From an uncultured Prevotellaceae bacterium (GTDB lineage Bacteria; Bacteroidota; Bacteroidia; Bacteroidales; Bacteroidaceae): 64,000 nucleotides of DNA. Below the pieces are notes generated by a model that saw nothing but the letters and a program-made list of their open reading frames with translations, had not been told where the DNA came from and did no database searches. The position numbers and the translations under genes were made by a program. The stretch covers positions 62,001 to 126,000 of the forward strand of contig CACXPX010000003.1 in the NCBI GenBank assembly GCA_902769705.1. Reading direction: 5' to 3'. This document shows, one piece after another, positions 27,329 through 35,713 of this stretch (its first letter is position 1; each line of letters starts with the position of its first letter).

Positions 27329-29944
27329 CTACAACCTCCCCTTTTCGTCGTTGCCAGCTCCCGAGCCCTTATACTTCGACTGGGTGGCGTTGAAGTTGAA
27401 GCTGAGCGTCAGCCCCACCTGCTGCGTGTAGGTGTACACGTCTTGCGCCGTCTTACCGATGGCATAATAGGTGGTCAACTTCGTCCGTGAGGTACGGAAG
27501 ATGTCGTTGGCATAGAGCGTACACGAGAGGCGACCGTTCCAGAAGCTCTTCTGCACTCGGGCGTTCACCGCGAAGTTGCTGCCTCGATACATGAATCCCC
27601 AGTGGTTGCTGCCCGTATAGCTTGCCTGCAGCAGAGCCTTCGTCGTGGGACTGACAATGAACCAGTTCTTCAGGTCGAACGAAAACTCGGGCTTGTTCAG
27701 CTTCTTCGGAGCTCCATATGCCTCAGCGTCGAACATCTGCTGATAGTAGTGCAGTGTGACGTTGGGTTGCCAGAATCCCAGCTTCGGCGATGCCACCAGC
27801 GTGGCGTAGACGCGGTCCTGATGGTCGAAGTTGGCTGGTCGGAAGATGCCTATCTCCTTCTCCTCGTCATACACCCTGCCGATGTGAGTGAAAAGGTCAT
27901 TCTCGCGGGTATAGCCAGCAGCGAAAGTCAACCACGAATAGGTCAGGTTGAGGTCGACGCTCTGTCGTACCGAGGGGCGCAGCAGCGGATTTCCACCCTC
28001 GTAGAGCATGCGGCTGTCATAGACAATCATCGAAGTCAGCATGTTGTAGGGCGGACGTGTGATGCGCTTGCTGTAGCTCAACTGCGCACCCAACTTGCCT
28101 TTCTGCCAACCCACCGACAGATTGGGGAACCAGTCGTTATACGTGCGGCTGGGCTCCGATTGCGAGATGCCGAACGAATGGTAATCGGTCTCCACGTGCT
28201 CATAGCGCAGACCAGCGTGCAGACTGAACTGTGAAGACCGGACACCGTACGACATATCGTATTCGGCGAAGCCGGCGACGTTCCTCTCCAACACCTTGTT
28301 GTCCGACTCTGGTATGATGTTCTCCTCATTTCGGTTATGGCCATGGCTGATGGTCGATGTCGCCTCCGAGCCACCGCTCAGCTTTCCTTGCCAAATGGGA
28401 TAGTCCAGCACCAGCTTGCCAGCTACCAGCGTGTTGTCCTCCGTCGTCCGGGTGGTGATGGTGCGATTGCCGTATTCTTGGCTCGTCTCATATTGGTTGT
28501 TGTTGTTCTCCGATGCGCGGCGCAGCACGGTGGCGTTCAGGTCGATACCCATTTTGCCCGCCTTGCCTACATAGTAGGAGTTCGCCTCCCACACTGGTTT
28601 GTTCTTTTCACGGATATCCGTCAACAGATGTACGTCAGCGTCAAAAACACCGTTCTTCAGATAGCGCTGGGTCATATCCGTCTTGAAACGGCTGTAGAAC
28701 AGCTTTTGCGACGAGAAGCTCAGTCCCACCGAGTGGTCCGTATTGAAGTCGTAGCTCACGCCAGCCTCATACTGCATCTCCGTCCAACTGCTCCTGATGG
28801 GCAACGCCGCGGTGCCGTTAAACAGGTCTTTCGTGATGTGCAGTTCCTGCTCCACATCCTCGTCTGCGCTGTAGTGGCCGTTGTCGAGCGCCACGGTGGC
28901 AAAGGCCTCCAACCCACCGGTGCGATACTTCACGGTCAGGTCGTCATAGTTGTTCCATTTGTTGTTCTTCCACGTCTGGCTGGTGGCCATCACGCTCAGT
29001 CCGTCGCCCTGCGTCTTCAGCGTCTTGATGCGTATCACCGCATTCACCTCGGCATTATACTGCGCGCCAGGGGCTGTAATCACGTCCACCGACTTCACGT
29101 CCACCGACTTCAGCCGTTTCAGCTCGCCCGCATCGCGCACCTTCTTGTTGTTGATATACACCTCCGGCTCGCCTTTTGCCAACACCTCGAACTTGCCGTC
29201 CCTACCCTGCACCAGCGGCAGCATCGAGAGCAGGTCGTCGGCAGTGCCTATGTCGCGCAGGATGCTGTGCTGCACGTCCACCGTCAAGCCGCCCTGCACC
29301 ATTCTGTATTGCGGAATCTCGCCCTTCACGGTCACGCCCTGCACGGTGTAGGTCTCCGGCATGAGGGTGATGGTGCCTATGCGACCCGTCTTCACCTGCC
29401 GGCTCACGGTCCTGTATCCCACATACGACACCTTCACCGTCACTGTTCCGCCCTCTCCCCGTCCATTTCCCGTCAGGGCAGATGGGCAGGGAATCACGAA
29501 GTCGCCGTTCTCGTTGCTCACGCCACCGTTGATGTATGAGGAATGTGTGCTACCGCCAGCTGCTGCGGTGGTGTCGCCCAGCAACGTGATATTGGCAAAT
29601 TCTATGGGCTGTCCTTTCTCGTCCACCACGCGGCCTATCACCCTCACGTCCTCCTTCTGCGTGCACTCCACAAACACCTTGTCCTCGTCCAGGGTCACCT
29701 TGATGGGATAGAACCCTATCACCTCGCGCAGGGCGTCCTCCAGCGTCAGGTCGCTGAAGTGGCAGCTCACGGTGAAGTCCTCCAGCTCGTCGTAGATGAA
29801 GTAGAGCGTCCTCCCTGCGGCAGCCTTGTTCAGGTCTTCCAGCACCGTCGAGAGCGACTGGTTCCGATAGTCGCGCGTCAGCTTCTGCGCCTGTGCGCCG
29901 AGCGTCGTCAGGCATAGGCATATCATGTATAGAATACGTTTCAT
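27329..29944 (-). CDS. TonB-dependent-receptor-like outer membrane protein with STN and carboxypeptidase-like domains
   Basis: 871 residues. After a signal peptide (cleavage near GAQAQ) there is an STN (secretin/TonB N-terminal) signalling domain (~20-95: LSTVLEDLNKAAAGRTLYFIYDE), then a CarboxypepD-reg-like domain (~102-195, VIGRVVDEKGQPIEFANITLLGD), a plug-like region (~205-300) and an outer-membrane beta-barrel of the OMP_b-brl_3 type ending in a strand before the basic tail. STN domains contact an anti-sigma factor when ligand binds. Together with the anti-sigma and ECF sigma genes immediately upstream, this is a cell-surface signalling set. The ligand is unknown. Confidence 0.85.
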   Translation of the reverse strand: MKRILYMICLCLTTLGAQAQKLTRDYRNQSLSTVLEDLNKAAAGRTLYFIYDELEDFTVSCHFSDLTLEDALREVIGFYPIKVTLDEDKVFVECTQKEDVRVIGRVVDEKGQPIEFANITLLGDTTAAAGGSTHSSYINGGVSNENGDFVIPCPSALTGNGRGEGGTVTVKVSYVGYRTVSRQVKTGRIGTITLMPETYTVQGVTVKGEIPQYRMVQGGLTVDVQHSILRDIGTADDLLSMLPLVQGRDGKFEVLAKGEPEVYINNKKVRDAGELKRLKSVDVKSVDVITAPGAQYNAEVNAVIRIKTLKTQGDGLSVMATSQTWKNNKWNNYDDLTVKYRTGGLEAFATVALDNGHYSADEDVEQELHITKDLFNGTAALPIRSSWTEMQYEAGVSYDFNTDHSVGLSFSSQKLFYSRFKTDMTQRYLKNGVFDADVHLLTDIREKNKPVWEANSYYVGKAGKMGIDLNATVLRRASENNNNQYETSQEYGNRTITTRTTEDNTLVAGKLVLDYPIWQGKLSGGSEATSTISHGHNRNEENIIPESDNKVLERNVAGFAEYDMSYGVRSSQFSLHAGLRYEHVETDYHSFGISQSEPSRTYNDWFPNLSVGWQKGKLGAQLSYSKRITRPPYNMLTSMIVYDSRMLYEGGNPLLRPSVRQSVDLNLTYSWLTFAAGYTRENDLFTHIGRVYDEEKEIGIFRPANFDHQDRVYATLVASPKLGFWQPNVTLHYYQQMFDAEAYGAPKKLNKPEFSFDLKNWFIVSPTTKALLQASYTGSNHWGFMYRGSNFAVNARVQKSFWNGRLSCTLYANDIFRTSRTKLTTYYAIGKTAQDVYTYTQQVGLTLSFNFNATQSKYKGSGAGNDEKGRL

Positions 29945-29957
29945 CTCTCCTCGGTGC

Positions 29958-30596
29958 TTATTCCACGGTTAGTCTTCGTCCCTCTCGCGTGATGTGTATG
30001 CGTTCAAACTTGTTGAACATCGCCACCACGTCGTCCACGTCCATCGCCTTGTCCCACGTGAAGTACAGGCGCACCTTCTTCACGGCCTCGCTCCGATAGC
30101 TTACCTCGCAGCCATAGTAGGCTGCCATCTCGCCCAGCATCGCCGCCAGCTCCTTGTCTTCAAACACCACGCTTCCCCTCTTCGTGCTGTCCTGCGCTGC
30201 CATCCGCGTGGTGGCAGGTTCGTGCTGGGGTACGGCGGTGGTGTTCACCGTCCTTGCGGGTGTCGTCTGCCTGTTGTTGCGCACATAGCTGATGGCGGCA
30301 TATGCGATGCCCGAGAGCAACAGCACGCCCACCAGCGCCGCAGCCACCTTCCTCAGGGTGCCCAGCCCTCTGTGGCGCACGGGTGTCCCGTCAGCCTCCG
30401 CCAGGTCCATGCCGGCATACACGGCGTCTGCAGCCCTCACCATCTGCTCATACAGCTGCCGCGTCTCCTCGTCAGCCATCGTCTGGCGGATCTCCTCGTC
30501 GGTGTAGCGCTCGGGATGCTCCTGCATCTCCAGCAGCCGCCTCATCTTCTCCTCCGTCTGCAAGGGGAGGTTGTCCATAGGTGAATCGTTTGTCAT
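29958..30596 (-). CDS. Short FecR-like anti-sigma factor with C-terminal DUF4974
   Basis: 212 residues. A cytoplasmic N-terminal part (~1-82), one transmembrane helix (~84-105, AALVGVLLLSGIAYAAISYV) and a C-terminal periplasmic DUF4974/STN-like part (FEDKELAAMLGEMAAYYGCEV...YFTWDKAMDVDDVVAMFNKF). FecR-type proteins are usually ~300 residues with a central FecR domain; here that domain is missing and only a ~35-residue Thr/Ala/Pro-rich linker remains. The start overlaps the sigma gene stop as ATGA. It should hold the ECF sigma factor inactive until the receptor signals. Confidence 0.8.
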   Translation of the reverse strand: MTNDSPMDNLPLQTEEKMRRLLEMQEHPERYTDEEIRQTMADEETRQLYEQMVRAADAVYAGMDLAEADGTPVRHRGLGTLRKVAAALVGVLLLSGIAYAAISYVRNNRQTTPARTVNTTAVPQHEPATTRMAAQDSTKRGSVVFEDKELAAMLGEMAAYYGCEVSYRSEAVKKVRLYFTWDKAMDVDDVVAMFNKFERIHITREGRRLTVE

Positions 30597-31126
30597 GAGT
30601 TGAATCTGTTTTTGAGTTTCACGATAGCCTGCGAGAGGTGTTTGTAGACGGCCGACTCGCTGATGCCCACCTGCTCGGCTATCTCGCGATACTTCATCCG
30701 CTGGCCGTAGTGCATCTGGAACACGCGGCGTGTCTGGGGTGTCAGCTCCTGGTCCACGAACGACTGATACTGGCGGTACTGCTCTTCCTCAGCCTCCAGC
30801 TCCTCCCCCGTCGCCCACTCCTCGCGGTCGTCCAGGGGCAGCGCCCTGCGCATGCGCTCCTGCAGCCTCATCCGCTTCAGGCGGTTCAGGCACTCGTGGC
30901 GCACGCTGTTCCTGACGTATGCCAGCAGCTTGTCGCCCTCGGGCAGGATGTCGGCAGTCATCAGGCGTGCCATCACCTCGCTTACCGCGTCGCGTGCATC
31001 CTCCGTGTCGTGCAGCATGATGCAGGCCTTGCGCAGCAGCTCGTCATAGTGCTGGCTGTAGACGTCCCTCACCAGCATGGCTGTCTCGGGGTCCAGTGCT
31101 GTCGTCGTTCCACTTCTCTTTAGCAT
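30593..31126 (-). CDS. ECF RNA polymerase sigma-70 factor
   Basis: 177 residues. Region 2 (SQHYDELLRKACIMLHDTEDARDAVSEVMARLM...LLAYVRNSVRHECLNRLKR) and region 4 (LTPQTRRVFQMHYGQRMKYREIAEQVGISESAVYKHLSQAIVKLKN) are clear. Between them is an acidic linker (DDREEWATGEELEAEEEQ). It is the first gene of the sigma/anti-sigma/receptor unit and probably drives its own transcription. No TAnnTTTG core is seen upstream; the stretch with ATTGTCTTATAG on the minus strand (31146-31157) is a candidate ECF-dependent element. Confidence 0.9.
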   Translation of the reverse strand: MLKRSGTTTALDPETAMLVRDVYSQHYDELLRKACIMLHDTEDARDAVSEVMARLMTADILPEGDKLLAYVRNSVRHECLNRLKRMRLQERMRRALPLDDREEWATGEELEAEEEQYRQYQSFVDQELTPQTRRVFQMHYGQRMKYREIAEQVGISESAVYKHLSQAIVKLKNRFNS

Positions 31127-31139
31127 TCTTTCTTTCCTT

Positions 31140-31200
31140 TTTTACCTATAAGACAATCTCGCTCCGGTTTTCCCAACCCCTCAGGGCAAAAAACTTTTCT
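31140..31200 (-). promoter_or_regulatory. Candidate ECF-dependent promoter region
   Basis: Minus strand: GGGTTGGGAAAACC then, ~12 nt later, ATTGTCTTATAG (31146-31157), 20 nt before the sigma ATG. It lacks the housekeeping TAnnTTTG core, which fits autoregulation by the ECF factor. This is an inference from position. Confidence 0.3.
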
Positions 31201-31224
31201 CTTTCCCCCAAAAACTGATTCAAC

Positions 31225-32178
31225 TCACCGCAAACGGAAACGGGCAACAAGAGGCAAATGGTCGCTGAAACCGCCGAGATAGCGCGGGCCGAGATAACTG
31301 CGACGAGGCTTCACGCCACCGTAGGTTTCATCGAGTTCGAGCAGAAAGGGAGCATCAAAGATTTGGCAACCCTCCACCCTATCGGCCAACGTGGGGGAGG
31401 CGAAAATGTGGTCGAGCATGTTCCATTCGCCTTGATGGCGATAGGTGGCTTCAGCTCCATTCTCCCCCCGTGCGCCACGCGATACTTCCCGCAGCCCCGC
31501 CTCTTCGAGCAACTTGAGGCTGGGAGCGCTACCAAAGTCATTGAAGTCGCCCGCCACCACGATGAGCGCCTGCTGACTGACGGAGCGCAGAGAGTCAATC
31601 GACTGGGTGAGCCGACGTGCCACCTGCAATCGATGGTTGCGTGTGACACGCTCACCTCCCGAACGACTGGGTGCATGCACCACATAGACGTGGAGCGTAT
31701 CGCCCGTGATGAGCCGTCCGCAGGCATAAAGGATGTCGCGGGTGGGATGCATGTCGGGCAAGGGGGCAACACGCAAAGGGTAATGGCAAATCAGCTGGAA
31801 GGAGTAAGGCGAATAGAGCAGCGCCACGTCAACGCCGCGCGGGTCTGGGCTGTCGGTTGCGACGTATTTATAACGTGCGTTGCGCAGAAGTGAACGGCCG
31901 CAAATGTCGTTGAGCACCGAGTCGTTCTCCACTTCGCATAGCGCCACAAGGTCAGGCATCTGCCCTACTTCACCCTCACCCAGTGTGAGGCTTCCGCAAG
32001 CGAGAATCTCCTGTCCTATGTTGTTCACTTTCCTCCAATAGCGTGTCTTTGTCCAGTGGTTGTCGCCGTCGGGCAGCCACTCGGTATCGTTTTTCAACGT
32101 GTCGTGGCGACAGTCGAAGAGGTTTTCGCAATTCAGTGACACGAAGGTCAGGAAGCCCGAGAGGAGTACACTCAGCAT
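31225..32178 (-). CDS. Endonuclease/exonuclease/phosphatase family protein
   Basis: 317 residues. The N-terminal hydrophobic stretch MLSVLLSGFLTFVSL may be a short signal peptide or the first core strand. Catalytic residues of the EEP fold are visible: Asn in LNCENLF, the metal-binding Glu in ALCEVEN, GDFND (Asp/Asn) and the terminal SDH in GGFSDHLPLVA. Substrates in this superfamily range from DNA to phospholipids and nucleotides, so the target is open. It sits 27 bp after the Mfa2-like lipoprotein gene on the same strand. Confidence 0.85.
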   Translation of the reverse strand: MLSVLLSGFLTFVSLNCENLFDCRHDTLKNDTEWLPDGDNHWTKTRYWRKVNNIGQEILACGSLTLGEGEVGQMPDLVALCEVENDSVLNDICGRSLLRNARYKYVATDSPDPRGVDVALLYSPYSFQLICHYPLRVAPLPDMHPTRDILYACGRLITGDTLHVYVVHAPSRSGGERVTRNHRLQVARRLTQSIDSLRSVSQQALIVVAGDFNDFGSAPSLKLLEEAGLREVSRGARGENGAEATYRHQGEWNMLDHIFASPTLADRVEGCQIFDAPFLLELDETYGGVKPRRSYLGPRYLGGFSDHLPLVARFRLR

Positions 32179-32205
32179 AAGTCAAGAGAGAGTGAGAGAA
32201 ACCAT

Positions 32206-33093
32206 TCAGAAACTATAGTCTTGCTGCGTCCATTGGTCATCAACTTTCAAGGTGAACGTGGCAGCGCTCGTAGAGTTGCTCTCCTGGAAGAAGCTGCCGG
32301 TGTATTGCGTGATTTGATTGAGCTTCACGGGCACGTCCTCAAACACGCGCTCGCTGACCGCATCCCCCGATGCGTCGAGCACACTCACCGTCATTTTCAA
32401 CTTGTCTTCCTGCGCATGCGGGAAAGTATAGACCTCAAACTGTGCCGGTTTGCCCACCATGTCGGCGGTGATGCTGCGATATTCAGTCTGTCTCGACTCT
32501 TTACATCCAAAGCCCTTCACGGCGTCAAAGGTACTGCTGCCGCCCGTATAGTAGAATTTCAGTTGCTGAATCCCCGAGGGCACGGCGTCGGTGGTGACCA
32601 GTCTGAACTTGGCGACAGCACGCTTGAGCAGCATGTCTACGGCCATATCCTCTCGCACGGACAGCTGTGCATAATAATAAAAGGTGTCAGTGACTTTATT
32701 GTCGGGGAATTTTATCTCTTCAGGAGAGGTGATGGTGGCGGTTCCCGTACCGCTGTGAGCAATCACGACCACCTGATAGTCGCCTTCGGTAAGGTCGAGG
32801 CTAATCCGCCCGAAGCCATCGTCGTCAAACATCTGGTTCACCGCCTTCACCTTTGTCCCATCGCTGAATAAAGCGAGGTTAATGCGCGAACACACTTGCG
32901 AAATATCGACCACCGAGCGCGTACCGCTGTCGACAACGGCAAACGGTAATTCCTCGAACTGCGTCACGCGGAATTCCACATGCACCTTCCCGCCCGCACG
33001 TTCTGGCTGCTGTTCATCAAACACGGCCTTCTCACACGAGGCTAATGACAAAAGCCCTGCCAACAGGGCACAGAATACGATTGTTTTTTTCAT
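32206..33093 (-). CDS. FimB/Mfa2-like fimbrial lipoprotein
   Basis: 295 residues with lipoprotein signal and lipobox LASC (Cys ~20). Two beta-sandwich-like halves; the second contains DMLLKRAVAKFRL, a pattern recurrent in the FimB/Mfa2 family of type V pilus anchor proteins. Mfa2-type proteins hold the fimbrial base in the outer membrane. No other pilus subunit gene is next to it, so it may be an orphan minor fimbrillin or a related adhesin. The first ~30 bp of the gene are duplicated at 33503-33535. Confidence 0.6.
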   Translation of the reverse strand: MKKTIVFCALLAGLLSLASCEKAVFDEQQPERAGGKVHVEFRVTQFEELPFAVVDSGTRSVVDISQVCSRINLALFSDGTKVKAVNQMFDDDGFGRISLDLTEGDYQVVVIAHSGTGTATITSPEEIKFPDNKVTDTFYYYAQLSVREDMAVDMLLKRAVAKFRLVTTDAVPSGIQQLKFYYTGGSSTFDAVKGFGCKESRQTEYRSITADMVGKPAQFEVYTFPHAQEDKLKMTVSVLDASGDAVSERVFEDVPVKLNQITQYTGSFFQESNSTSAATFTLKVDDQWTQQDYSF

Positions 33094-33110
33094 GACAAAA
33101 AATGTTTATT

Positions 33111-33313
33111 TCATTCATAGAAAGAGAATTCATTTCCGCAATCATTGCATCGACAAATCGTTTGCTTCCTGCAAAAGCAGCCAACAGCACACCCCAGATG
33201 TATATAAACAAACAAGCCCAAAAGGCTGCCCTGAAGTTGAAGTTTTCTTTGCGGTCAGAGATTTCAGTGCTCCCACAAAACGGGCAATGTAATAATTCAT
33301 ACATTTTTGGCAT
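33111..33313 (-). pseudogene. Zinc-ribbon membrane protein gene with a frameshift
   Basis: It starts at 33313 (MPKMYELLHCPFCGSTEIS) and continues through a transmembrane helix (AAFWACLFIYIWGVLLAAF) to GSK. There the open frame goes on without the second half of the zinc ribbon, but a -1 shift at the AAA codon (33161-33163) restores ICRCNDCGNEFSFYE and a stop at 33111. The four-cysteine ribbon (CPFC...CNDC) is therefore split between two frames by one missing A. Without the shift the frame runs into the next gene. A disruption, a homopolymer sequencing error or recoding could explain it. The repaired protein would be about 67 residues. Confidence 0.65.
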
Positions 33314-33481
33314 ATTATCATTCTCCTAATTATTTATTGTTTGTAAAATTCACATTGTTTTGGCGTTACGTCAGTCGCCGCCCACTATTTTTCTTCTCTG
33401 TTGATAGATTTGTCAATGACGTCCTGAACTTCCTCTTTGGTCGATGGTTTCCAAAGAATCCAATTATCTGCATATCATATG

Positions 33482-33489
33482 CAAAGATA
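33482..33489 (-). promoter_or_regulatory. Promoter -7 element upstream of the zinc-ribbon gene
   Basis: TATCTTTG on the minus strand. The gap of ~170 nt to the ATG at 33313 holds a short open stretch ending WKPSTKEEVQDVIDKSINRE, possibly a remnant of another gene. Confidence 0.45.
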
Positions 33490-33502
33490 TATTTTTATTT
33501 CC

Positions 33503-33535
33503 AAACAGGGCGCAGAATACGATTGTTTTTTTCAT
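33503..33535 (-). repeat. Duplicated 5' end of the Mfa2-like lipoprotein gene
   Basis: These 33 bp match the first 33 bp of the gene at 33061-33093 with two mismatches. They begin with ATG and read MKKTIVFCALF before diverging and stopping soon after. It is a fragment without function of its own that can be seen. Confidence 0.75.
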
Positions 33536-33550
33536 TCCAAAATCCTTTTT

Positions 33551-34588
33551 TTATTGTTCAACCAAAATGTTAATCCAAATCTTATAAGGCTCATCCTCGA
33601 TATCGTGGACAGCGACGATGATGCCCCTGGAGCCGTAATTGCCGCTAACAGCGTAAGAATCATCTGAAAAATTCTTTGGCAGGCTGATGCCGCCCTTCTT
33701 CAGCGCGCTGACAAATGCCTTTGCCATCGCCTCGACACTCTCCTTGGTATGCACATCACGGTCGAAATAGAATTCATACTGGTAGCTGTAGAGGCGCCCC
33801 TCTTGGAAAATGCAACTGGCTATGGGAATAAAACCTTTGTAGGACATGTCGTAGCCCTTGCCGTCTTTTCGGAACACATTGATGATGGTGGTTTCCTCCC
33901 ATACGTCGACATAGTCGTTGTAAAGCGTCTTCAGGTCCTTCTCCACCTGACGGTAAGTGTAGCCTTTCAAGTCTTTCTTCAGCACGCCAAAGGGATGCAT
34001 CACCATCTGCACCTCGGTCATCTTCTTGGGCAGGGCGGGGCTGGCAATGAGTGAGGTGGTGGCCGACTTGGCAACAGCTGGCTTCGTGGTTGTAGCGGCT
34101 GGCTTGGTTGCCGGTGTGCCAGTCCTTGCTGTATTGGTTTTGGTCGTTGCAGACGAGGTGGAATTCCCCTCCATGTAGTCCATCAGATTCTTTATCTCCC
34201 AGAGTCCCACTTCGGAAATTTCTTTCATTTTCAAGCCCACCCAACGTTTGTCAACGCCTAAAGGCAATAATAGAACATGAGGGAAATATCTTGATATCCA
34301 TACAGAGTTACATCTGGCTTGGTCAAAAGCCTCGAAGTCTTTGGCAGCCTCGCCCTGTTTGATAGAAAACGAGATGCCAGTCCGGTATTTCTTATAGTCA
34401 TAAAAGCGGAAGCTTTCCATCTTAATATCATCCATGTAATATTCCACTAGTTTCTTTTTGGGGTCGACAGTCACTTTCCAGACAGTCCTCGGCAATTCGT
34501 TTGTCTGCAAATCGCTGAATGTGAAAACTTGGGAATAGCTTTTTGTCATTCCCAAAATCAGAAAAATGAAAAGTGTAAAAATCCTCAT
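33551..34588 (-). CDS. Hypothetical secreted protein
   Basis: 345 residues with a signal peptide (cleavage near SYSQ). The first half (~20-150) and the last part (~200-345) look folded, with Lys/Asp/aromatic-rich strands; between them is a Thr/Ala/Lys/Pro linker (~150-190, TATKP-like low complexity). No known motif was recognised. It is divergent from the sigma factor gene. The 5' leader may be ~155 nt if the -7 element at 34751 is used. Confidence 0.65.
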   Translation of the reverse strand: MRIFTLFIFLILGMTKSYSQVFTFSDLQTNELPRTVWKVTVDPKKKLVEYYMDDIKMESFRFYDYKKYRTGISFSIKQGEAAKDFEAFDQARCNSVWISRYFPHVLLLPLGVDKRWVGLKMKEISEVGLWEIKNLMDYMEGNSTSSATTKTNTARTGTPATKPAATTTKPAVAKSATTSLIASPALPKKMTEVQMVMHPFGVLKKDLKGYTYRQVEKDLKTLYNDYVDVWEETTIINVFRKDGKGYDMSYKGFIPIASCIFQEGRLYSYQYEFYFDRDVHTKESVEAMAKAFVSALKKGGISLPKNFSDDSYAVSGNYGSRGIIVAVHDIEDEPYKIWINILVEQ

Positions 34589-34750
34589 ATTAGTTGCCTA
34601 TGTAATGTAAAAAGAAATAATCTTATCAAGCTTCAATAGGTTTTCCCGTTCTCATCAGTGAACCACAGAAAGATTCTGCCTCATCTGGTGTAAATTCGGC
34701 CTTGGGGAGGGTTAGGTGGATTGCCGATGATTTCAGGCCTCTTTTGAGGA

Positions 34751-34758
34751 CAAAGATA
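34751..34758 (-). promoter_or_regulatory. Promoter -7 element of the hypothetical gene ending at 33551
   Basis: TATCTTTG on the minus strand, ~163 nt before the ATG at 34588. The leader contains a protein-like frame without its own early start codon (34626-34745). Confidence 0.4.
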
Positions 34759-34831
34759 GCAATTATTTTTGAAAAATGAGGATGGGGCAAAGAAAATGTG
34801 GAAAAATGATTCGTAATTGGCAAGAATTCGT

Positions 34832-34839
34832 TATCTTTG
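34832..34839 (+). promoter_or_regulatory. Promoter -7 element of the atypical sigma factor gene
   Basis: TATCTTTG, 25 nt before the ATG at 34865. Confidence 0.6.
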
Positions 34840-34864
34840 CAGAAAGAACTAAAACCTAAGGACA

Positions 34865-35542
34865 ATGAACAACGAGAAGAAGAACCTTGAGATCTACTTG
34901 AACGATATTGGTGGTCGCGACTTGCTGAGCGACGAGGAGGAACGGCTGCTGGCTGAGCGTATTGCCGCCGGCGACGGTGAGGCTGCGGGGCAGCTGGCAG
35001 AAGCTAACCTGAGGTATGTGGTGGCGGTGGCTCGCGGCTATGCCGGACAGGGGCTGTCGATGGACGACCTGGTGAGCGAGGGAAACGTGGGGATGCTGAA
35101 GGCTGCCACACGCTTCAAAGCCGAGGGTGGCAAGCGGTTTGTGGCGTTCGCCGCACCTTTCATCAGGAGGAGCATTGAGGCCGCCATAGAGCAGCAGAAC
35201 AACCTGTGCAAGGCAACGGGCGACGCTGCCGCACGCAAGGAGGGGAAGGCGGTGTCGATGGACGCCCCGATACCGGCTGGCAGCCAGACGACGTTCACGC
35301 TGAAGAACGTGCTGGAGGACAAGAGCTCGCCTCAGGCTGACGCCAGCATTGAACGCGAGGGACTGTCGGAGGAGCTGGTGCAGCGCATGGACGTGCTGAA
35401 CGACCGCGAGCGTGAGGTGGTGGCCCGATACTACGGCATCGGCACGAGCCAGGAGACGATGGCGGAGATTGCCGGCGCCATGGGACTGAAGCGCGAACGA
35501 GTGAGACAGATACGCGACAAGGCGCTGAGGAAAATGAGATGA
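34865..35542 (+). CDS. Short sigma-70 family factor lacking domain 3 (RpoD-like)
   Basis: 225 residues. Region 1.2 (IYLNDIGGRDLLSDEEERLLAERI), region 2 (ANLRYVVAVARGY...MDDLVSEGNVGMLKAATRF), a sigma 3.2-like linker (SMDAPIP...VLEDKSSPQAD) and region 4 (LNDREREVVARYYGIG...MGLKRERVRQIRDKALRKM) are all present. The Bacteroidetes RpoD is ~287 residues; the missing length corresponds to domain 3. Region 2.4 is divergent too: FAAPFIRRSI replaces the usual YAVWWIRQSI, so it may read different -10 sequences. It is therefore probably an alternative sigma factor. Composition is GC-rich. It is followed by a ~490-bp satellite. Confidence 0.85.
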   Translation: MNNEKKNLEIYLNDIGGRDLLSDEEERLLAERIAAGDGEAAGQLAEANLRYVVAVARGYAGQGLSMDDLVSEGNVGMLKAATRFKAEGGKRFVAFAAPFIRRSIEAAIEQQNNLCKATGDAAARKEGKAVSMDAPIPAGSQTTFTLKNVLEDKSSPQADASIEREGLSEELVQRMDVLNDREREVVARYYGIGTSQETMAEIAGAMGLKRERVRQIRDKALRKMR

Positions 35543-35544
35543 AT

Positions 35545-35583
35545 TAAAGGTAAAAAGGTAAAAAAGTAAAAAAGTAAAAAAGC
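35545..35583. repeat. 8-bp tandem repeat, RGTAAAAA type
   Basis: Units such as GGTAAAAA, GGTAAAAA, AGTAAAAA, AGTAAAAA follow directly after the sigma gene stop. The same unit recurs at 36736-36820 and 37993-38137. Confidence 0.75.
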
Positions 35584-35713
35584 TCAAATATTTGACTATT
35601 TGACTATTTACTATTTGACGATTTAGCCATTTGACCATTTGACTATTTACTATTTGACGATTGGACCATTTGACGATTGGACTATTTACTATTTGACCAT
35701 TTACGATTGGACG

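Noticed and set aside
28337..29539. 400-codon open frame on the plus strand
   Set aside because: It is the antisense shadow of the STN/TonB-type receptor gene, Arg/His/Leu-rich with no domain.
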